From Salimicrobium halophilum (GTDB taxonomy: Bacteria; Bacillota; Bacilli; Bacillales; Halobacillaceae): DNA of 64,000 nt. Every line of letters starts with the position of its first letter. Position 1 is the first letter of the stretch. A program made the position numbers and the translations under genes. Location of the stretch: positions 19,838 through 83,837 of the forward strand of contig NZ_FNEV01000010.1 in the NCBI RefSeq assembly GCF_900100295.1. Direction: 5' to 3'. Shown piece after piece: positions 59,407 through 64,000 of the stretch. A model generated the notes under the pieces. That model did no database searches. It had not been told where the DNA came from and was given only the letters and a program-made list of their open reading frames with translations.

Positions 59407-59574
59407 ATGTCGGATAGGGATTTAATATGTAAAGCATGTGATGGACACGGATTATTGCGTGACGATGAATCGTGGCAATATACGTGTACCATCTGTTCAG
59501 GCACGGGGTTTGCTACGATGACTCAAAAAACGACACCTCCGAGTACCGATGACATGAACCGGGTTATGGAGTGA
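59407..59574 (+). CDS. DnaJ-type zinc-finger mini protein
   Basis: A 55-residue protein with two knuckles, CKACDGHG and CTICSGTGF, of the CxxCxGxG kind found in the DnaJ central domain, about 19 residues apart. No J-domain is present. The tail after residue 40 is polar. AAAGGAGG precedes the ATG. It could be a stand-alone zinc-binding or RNA/protein-binding module; function unknown. Confidence 0.72.
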   Translation: MSDRDLICKACDGHGLLRDDESWQYTCTICSGTGFATMTQKTTPPSTDDMNRVME

Positions 59575-59578
59575 AGGG

Positions 59579-59850
59579 AAAAGCGGAGACACCTCGCTCA
59601 GCCCTTCTCGCATAAGTAAAAATCAGCCTAAAGAAGTGCTCTTCTTCTTTATGGATGGTTTTTGCTTATGTCGCTAAGGGCTAGGTGTCATAGCTAGACA
59701 AAGTAAAAAGTGGAGAAGCCCCGTTTAGAAACCTCAGCCATAAGGAGAACTGTCAGACAAAAAGCGTTCTTTCTTTTTTTCTGATCTGTTCTCCTTATGG
59801 CTCGGGGTTTCTGGGCTTCGCAGCTAGACACGAAAAGCGGAAGTACCCCG
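59579..59850. repeat. Family A repeat array: two units plus truncated head
   Basis: The first unit (59579-59700) is the GACACCT/AGGTGTC subtype (stem around CATAAGTAAAAATCAGCC), near-identical to 30776-30902. The second (59701-59830) has the stem CCATAAGGAGAAC/GTTCTCCTTATGG. A head (AAAAGCGGAAGTACCCCGCT) follows at 59832 and no family B comes after it, the only island without B. Confidence 0.82.
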
Positions 59851-59900
59851 CTTGAAGGGTTAAGAAAAAAATTATAAGATACTGAATGACTCAATTAGCT

Positions 59901-59938
59901 GAAAATCACCTCATACTTTTGGGTATAAGGTGGTTTTC
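59901..59938. terminator. Hairpin, probable bidirectional terminator
   Basis: GAAAATCACCTCATAC and GTATAAGGTGGTTTTC pair with two mismatches around a short T-rich loop. There is no gene on either side within 300 bases on the left, so its role is unclear; 59851-60089 otherwise shows no feature I can support. Confidence 0.55.
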
Positions 59939-60057
59939 GTCATCCTTCTATTTGAATTTACTTTATAAGAAAATGTATCAGATATTTTTGCCCCATATTC
60001 ACGCAAAAAACATCGCATATTCTCGATCCCCCCTTTTAAAGAGGAGTAGTCAACAAG

Positions 60058-60090
60058 AAAACTCCCTGCCTTAGAAGCAGGGAGTTCTTT
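60058..60090 (-). terminator. Terminator of the ABC operon
   Basis: AAAACTCCCTGC and GCAGGGAGTTCTTTT; on the minus strand it is followed by TTTTCTTG. It touches the permease stop codon. Confidence 0.82.
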
Positions 60091-61037
60091 TACGTACTGG
60101 CAACATCACGCTTCGTGAATACTAACCAGGACGCTGCTAAAAATACCACGAAATAGACGGCAAGCACACTGATCGAGAAGGACATCGTCAAATCCTCGAT
60201 CATCGGCGTTCCCATGACGAACTGATTAAGGTCTGTGTTGGCGAACAGAATATATTTTGCCCATTCTTTATCAGAAAAGAACGTAACAATCGAGTTCCCG
60301 GTCATCATGAGGAAAATAGCCGTTCCGATAGCGAGGGCACTATTCCTGAACACGGCAGATATCATAAATGCGAACGTCACCATCATCAACAGATTCACAG
60401 AGGAAAAACCGTATTGCATCAGGGAATAACCCATGATCGTCATCTCTTTGACTTCCCCGTTCTGGATGAACAGGTATGGCTCTGTCCACGTCCCTATACC
60501 GAACATCAATGCCCCGAGCGCCATCGAAAGTAAAAACAACCCGGCAAGCATCATAATCGCAAATAACAGCACAGTAATGAACTTGGAAGCCAGAATCTTC
60601 GTGCGGGATACCGGCCGTATCAGAAGCAATTTGATCGAGCCCCATCGGAACTCATTGGCGATCGATCCTGCAGCAATGATGATCGTAAACAAGCTGATCA
60701 AAGCGACGAACATCCGGTTCTCCTGTACGAAATTCCATCCGCTGAATCCATCCGGGGCGATATTGTTCTGAATCCGGTATTCGTTCAGTCTGATCTGGTC
60801 CCCCATATAATTTGCCGTGGCGGGCATATCTTCCATATCACTTCTCATTTCTTCGTTTTCCTGTTGCAACTGCTGTTTCCAGTCTTCTCCATATTCGTTA
60901 GAAGGGGAGAAGTCCGTCGTCATGAACAGGGCATACCCTATAATCAGGCAGGCGAACAGAATGATCATAATCCAGGTCGACCGTTGCTGAAACAACTTCA
61001 TCCATTCGTTTTGTATCAGTCTACTCAATGACACCAT
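60090..61037 (-). CDS. ABC-2 type transporter permease
   Basis: A 315-residue permease with six hydrophobic segments in the ABC-2 pattern: STWIMIILFACLIIGYALFM, MFVALISLFTIIIAAGSIANEFRWGSIKLLLIRPVSRTKIL, and a last helix VLAVYFVVFLAASWLVF. It contains a long external loop after the first helix. ATG at 61037 is chosen because AGGTGATTGGAG lies upstream, within the ATPase gene, which overlaps it by 17 bases. The pair exports a drug, peptide or lipid. Confidence 0.88.
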   Translation of the reverse strand: MVSLSRLIQNEWMKLFQQRSTWIMIILFACLIIGYALFMTTDFSPSNEYGEDWKQQLQQENEEMRSDMEDMPATANYMGDQIRLNEYRIQNNIAPDGFSGWNFVQENRMFVALISLFTIIIAAGSIANEFRWGSIKLLLIRPVSRTKILASKFITVLLFAIMMLAGLFLLSMALGALMFGIGTWTEPYLFIQNGEVKEMTIMGYSLMQYGFSSVNLLMMVTFAFMISAVFRNSALAIGTAIFLMMTGNSIVTFFSDKEWAKYILFANTDLNQFVMGTPMIEDLTMSFSISVLAVYFVVFLAASWLVFTKRDVAST

Positions 61038-61932
61038 CTCCAATCACCTGCAGGAATTGATCCTCGAGCGTTTTCTTCTGGGTATAGATGCTATAGATAT
61101 TCACGTTGTTCTCGACAAGTTTCGTCGTTACTTCCGGAATTCTTTCCTTTTCCAGAACAATGCGGCAAGTGTCATTTTTCGTAAGCACATGCTCTACTTC
61201 CTCCTGAAGCACCCGTTCTACGACTGCAAGAGGAGTCGCTTCAATCGTCACTTCCATCTCTGCATCCGCGATCGCTTCTTCTACGGTTTGGATATTTATG
61301 AGTTCCCCGTTGTGAATCACACCGATCCTGTCACACATCATTTCCATCTCGGAAAGAATATGGCTCGAAACGATAACCGCGACGTTCTCCACCTTCGCCA
61401 ATTTCCGGATATACGCCCTTATTTCTTTCATCCCTGAAGGATCCAGCCCGTTCGTCGGCTCATCCAGAATCAATACGGAAGGACGATGAAGAAGAGCCTG
61501 TGCAATCCCGAGACGCTGTCGCATGCCTAGGGAATACTTATGAACTTTATCGTTGATTCTATTTTCAAGACCGACAAGCTTCACGACTTCCTGGATTCTT
61601 TCCGTGGTAACGTCTTCTGCCATTCGGGCAAAGTGAACGAGATTTTTCCATCCGCTCATGAACGGATACATTTCCGGATTTTCCACAATTGCTCCAATGT
61701 GCTTCATCGCTTCGTTTCGTCCTTTATGTATACTGTGACCCGCAATCACAATGTCTCCGCTGCTCATGCTCATAAGGCCGACCATCATCCGGATAGTCGT
61801 CGTCTTCCCCGCACCGTTCGGCCCTAGAAATCCGAATACTTCCCCGGGGTATATATCAAAACTCAAATCTTTGATGACATGATGAGAACCGATCGTTTTA
61901 TTGACGTGTTGCAGTTTCATAATACTTTCCAT
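61021..61932 (-). CDS. ABC transporter ATP-binding protein
   Basis: A 303-residue ATPase of the DrrA/BcrA export class: Walker A FGFLGPNGAGKTTTIRMM, signature KYSLGMRQRLGIAQALLHRPSV, Walker B LILDEPTNGLDPSGM, and H-loop VSSHILSEMEMMCDRIGV. A C-terminal domain of about 80 residues follows. Its stop overlaps the permease start, so both are made together. GGGGAG lies six bases before the first ATG. Confidence 0.93.
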   Translation of the reverse strand: MESIMKLQHVNKTIGSHHVIKDLSFDIYPGEVFGFLGPNGAGKTTTIRMMVGLMSMSSGDIVIAGHSIHKGRNEAMKHIGAIVENPEMYPFMSGWKNLVHFARMAEDVTTERIQEVVKLVGLENRINDKVHKYSLGMRQRLGIAQALLHRPSVLILDEPTNGLDPSGMKEIRAYIRKLAKVENVAVIVSSHILSEMEMMCDRIGVIHNGELINIQTVEEAIADAEMEVTIEATPLAVVERVLQEEVEHVLTKNDTCRIVLEKERIPEVTTKLVENNVNIYSIYTQKKTLEDQFLQVIGDGVIE

Positions 61933-62069
61933 CTTTTTCTCCCCTTTCCACTACTTGTCTACGCAAAGAATCGGAGAAAGGTTTCATTAATTTTCGGAAA
62001 CTTCCGTAATCCCTTAAATAGAAGTCCCCCCTGATATTTGTTAAGATACAGATAATGGAGGTGTTCTGT

Positions 62070-63203
62070 ATGAGAATCGTATCCATCGAACCGACACCCA
62101 GTCCCAATTCGATGAAAATAAATGTGGACGAAAGTCTGCCTATGAGCGAAGCGTACAACTATACGAAAGATGGAGAGGTCTCCACGTTTCCTTCTCCAAT
62201 CAAGGAGCTTTTCGATATAGATGGTGTCAAAGGCATCTATCACGTGATGGACTTTCTTGCTCTTGAGCGTCATCCGAAAGTCTCCTGGGAGGAGATTCTT
62301 CCTGAAGTAAGGCACGTGCTCGGCTCTGACGAAGATACCCAGCATGAAAAAACGGAGGAAAAAGAAGTACCGGAAGAAAACTTCGGTGAAATCCAGGTAT
62401 TCATCCAGAAGTTCCGTAATATTCCGATGCAGATCAAACTGATCGACGGGGAAGAAGAGACACGCGTGGGCTTGCCTGAGCGTTTCATGAATGCTGCCAT
62501 GGAAGCGTCCGCCGCTTCGGAGAACATGATTATGGAACGGAAATGGGTCGAGGAGACAGCGCGCTATGGAGACCCGGAAGAGATAGGGGAACAAGTGAAA
62601 GAGGAGATTTCTGCGAGCTATGATGAAGAACGTTTGCGCCAACTGGTGACGCTAGCTTTCCGTGACGAAAAGGAAGAGCGGGGAACGCCAGTCACCCTGG
62701 AGACTCTCGATGATCCTGACTGGAAAGTCCGCTATCAGGCGCTGGATCAGATGGACCCGACCCTTGATGATCTGCCGGTCCTTCATAAAGCACTGCATGA
62801 CCAAAAAGCTTCTATCCGCCGATTGGCTACGGCTTATCTCGGTATGATCGAAGAAGAAGAAGTGCTTCCATATTTATATGAAGCGCTGAACGACAAGACC
62901 GTGACCGTACGCCGGACAGCCGGAGACTGCATTTCGGATGTCGGCTCGACAAAGGCCATGCCTTATATGATAGAATCTTTAAAAGACCCGAGTAAAATCG
63001 TCCGTTGGAGAGCTGCGATGTATTTGTACGAAGTGGGCGACGAGACAGCTCTCCCGGCTCTCAGAGAAGCGAAGGACGACCCGGAGTTCGAAGTACGATT
63101 GCAAATCCGCATGGCTCTTGAGCGGATCGAAGGCGGAAAAGAAGCGGAAGGGTCCGTCTGGCACCAGATGACTCAGGCAACGAAAGCGAAAGAAAATAAC
63201 TAA
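62070..63203 (+). CDS. cvfC: CvfC family protein (NFU-like N-domain plus HEAT repeats)
   Basis: A 377-residue protein of the conserved virulence factor C family. Residues 1-85 match an Nfu N-domain (PTPSPNSMKINVDESLP, LFDIDGVKGIYHVMDFLALER). The second half is HEAT-like (PDWKVRYQALDQMDPTLDDL, VRRTAGDCISDVGSTKAMPYM, VRWRAAMYLYEVGDETALPAL). The name comes from an S. aureus virulence screen; the molecular role is unknown. ATG at 62070 follows GGAGGTG. brx starts 12 bases after its stop. Confidence 0.88.
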   Translation: MRIVSIEPTPSPNSMKINVDESLPMSEAYNYTKDGEVSTFPSPIKELFDIDGVKGIYHVMDFLALERHPKVSWEEILPEVRHVLGSDEDTQHEKTEEKEVPEENFGEIQVFIQKFRNIPMQIKLIDGEEETRVGLPERFMNAAMEASAASENMIMERKWVEETARYGDPEEIGEQVKEEISASYDEERLRQLVTLAFRDEKEERGTPVTLETLDDPDWKVRYQALDQMDPTLDDLPVLHKALHDQKASIRRLATAYLGMIEEEEVLPYLYEALNDKTVTVRRTAGDCISDVGSTKAMPYMIESLKDPSKIVRWRAAMYLYEVGDETALPALREAKDDPEFEVRLQIRMALERIEGGKEAEGSVWHQMTQATKAKENN

Positions 63204-63215
63204 GGAGGTTTTCTA

Positions 63216-63641
63216 ATGAACGCCTATGAAGCTTATATGAAAGAAATATCCCAACCGATGCGTGATGAACTGACAGGAGCAGGATTCACAGAACTCGTAA
63301 CCCCGGATGAAGTGGACGAGTATATCAGCTCCGTCAAAGGTACGTCCCTCGTCGTAATCAATTCCGTATGTGGATGTGCAGCAGGACTTGCTCGCCCGGC
63401 AGCCATCAAATCGCTCGAAAACGAAAAGCGCCCGGATCATTTAGCTACCGTATTTGCCGGACAGGACCGCGAAGCAACCGCACGCATGCGTGACTACCTG
63501 GAAGGATATGAGCCATCTTCCCCTTCCATGGCTATCTTGAAAGACGGCCAGGTTCTTCACTTCATCCCTCGTGAACACATCGAAGATCATGAAGTGGAAG
63601 AGATCGTCGAAAACCTTACGAACGCTTATGAAAAACTATAA
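63216..63641 (+). CDS. Bacilliredoxin (BrxA/BrxB family, YphP/YqiW)
   Basis: A 141-residue protein with the bacilliredoxin CGC centre: VINSVCGCAAGLARPAAIKSL. It removes bacillithiol from S-bacillithiolated proteins. AAGGAGGTTTTCT precedes the ATG. With cvfC it forms a two-gene operon conserved in Bacillales. Confidence 0.94.
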   Translation: MNAYEAYMKEISQPMRDELTGAGFTELVTPDEVDEYISSVKGTSLVVINSVCGCAAGLARPAAIKSLENEKRPDHLATVFAGQDREATARMRDYLEGYEPSSPSMAILKDGQVLHFIPREHIEDHEVEEIVENLTNAYEKL

Positions 63642-63652
63642 TAGCAAAAACG

Positions 63653-63690
63653 AAATGCACCTCTCCCACTTGGGGAAAGGTGCATTTTTA
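63653..63690 (+). terminator. Terminator of cvfC-brx
   Basis: AATGCACCT and AGGTGCATT close a long loop and are followed by TTTTTA. Confidence 0.85.
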
Positions 63691-63699
63691 TCAGCTTTA

Positions 63700-63745
63700 G
63701 GCGAGAAGACTCCCTCCTCAACGACGTAGGGGGGAGATGAATCGC
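63700..63745 (+). other. Structured segment upstream of tnpB
   Basis: GGCGA and TCGCC enclose a second stem (CTCCCTCCT with AGGGGGGAG). This paired module between the brx terminator and tnpB may be an IS200/IS605-type end or a guide-RNA-like leftover of a neighbouring element. The gene-free stretch 63691-63886 also has an AAAACGA/TCGTTTT hairpin at 63811-63833. No tnpA is seen. Confidence 0.4.
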
Positions 63746-63886
63746 CTTCGGACGAGGAGACATCTTTCATGGTATCCGATGTCCGACAGAAATATATTTT
63801 TTTGACCTAAAAACGAACATACATTCTCGTTTTTGGGGTATATACCTCTATCAAGCATTCACGCTAGAGGAGAAGGAGGCAGCGAT

Positions 63887-64000
63887 ATGGTTCACAAAGC
63901 ATATAAGTTCCGTATCTATCCGAATAAAACGCAGGAGATACAAATCGCAAAAACCATCGGCTGCTCTCGCTTTGTCTTCAATCATTTCCTCGAAACATGG
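63887..64000 (+). mobile_element. tnpB: IS200/IS605-family tnpB (OrfB), 5' part
   Basis: The first 38 residues of an RNA-guided TnpB nuclease begin at ATG 63887, behind GAGAAGGAGG: MVHKAYKFRIYPNKTQE, then IAKTIGCSRFVFNHFLETW, the typical OrfB N-terminus. The gene continues beyond the window. No transposase TnpA lies upstream in the window, so it may be a stand-alone IS1341-type element. Both IS ends are not visible. Confidence 0.9.

Noticed and set aside
63811..63833. LexA/DinR box before tnpB
   Set aside because: The second half (ATTCT) departs from the consensus GTTCG, and the segment makes a simple hairpin. Kept only as a remark.

Overview
The window reads as chromosomal DNA of a salt-loving or salt-tolerant member of the Bacillaceae (Halobacillus/Salimicrobium-like, inferred). 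The reasons are strong AGGAGG-type ribosome sites, frequent TTG and GTG starts, S-box and cobalamin riboswitches, bacilliredoxin, DegV, CvfC and DUF1002 proteins, a CrtP-type C30 carotenoid enzyme, and very acidic exported proteins. I saw no rRNA, tRNA, prophage or CRISPR array. The only mobile gene is the start of a tnpB at the right edge.

Layout. 0-13 kb: tail of an EamA transporter, degV, an MFS carrier, small redox and regulatory genes (glutaredoxin-like, SDR, MarR), a methyltransferase, a lipid kinase, a membrane protein plus HlyD-type adaptor pair, a luciferase-like oxidoreductase with a VOC protein, and a BMP-type lipoprotein overlapping a chemoreceptor gene. 13-14 kb: a repeat island. 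14-24 kb: thioredoxin-like protein, PopT/DUF368, Ohr, a flavin reductase, a lytic transglycosylase, a CoA-disulfide-reductase-like enzyme, an aldehyde dehydrogenase, and a CDF metal exporter with its ArsR repressor. 24-28 kb: an S-box riboswitch over sfnG-msuE (organosulfur use), then a drug/metabolite transporter and a methyltransferase. 28-35 kb: a cobalamin riboswitch over a class I ribonucleotide reductase whose two genes are split by a repeat island, then glnK-amtB with two TnrA-type sites. 35-47 kb: an uracil-DNA glycosylase without cysteines, an MMPL transporter, a Ca/Na exchanger, a carotenoid enzyme and an ICMT-like methyltransferase, an acetyl-CoA-synthetase-like gene, and two transsulfuration enzymes. 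One of these is a MetY with a fused CoA-binding domain under a second S-box. 47-64 kb: a GGDEF/EAL protein, tandem paralogous exported proteins of unknown function, SCO, DUF1002, DoxX/PfpI, an acyl-CoA dehydrogenase, AI-2E, several tiny proteins, an ABC-2 exporter, cvfC-brx, and a partial tnpB.

The least explained content is two families of intergenic hairpin repeats. Family A units (about 120 bp) begin AAAAGCGGAG, end CTAGACA, and contain a long stem whose arms change together between copies. Family B is built from palindromes around GAGTGTACCGCAA and GCACCGTTC. It forms tandem arrays of about 245 bp and 217 bp units. The islands follow a rule: zero to three full A units, then one truncated A head, then B (five of six islands). 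A distal B hairpin shows two compensatory base-pair changes between islands. I know of no function for B; whether it is transcribed is open.

Sulfur metabolism is a second theme: two S-boxes, SfnG/MsuE, MetY-CoA, and a cystathionine lyase/synthase-type enzyme. Redox and oxidative stress proteins form a third.
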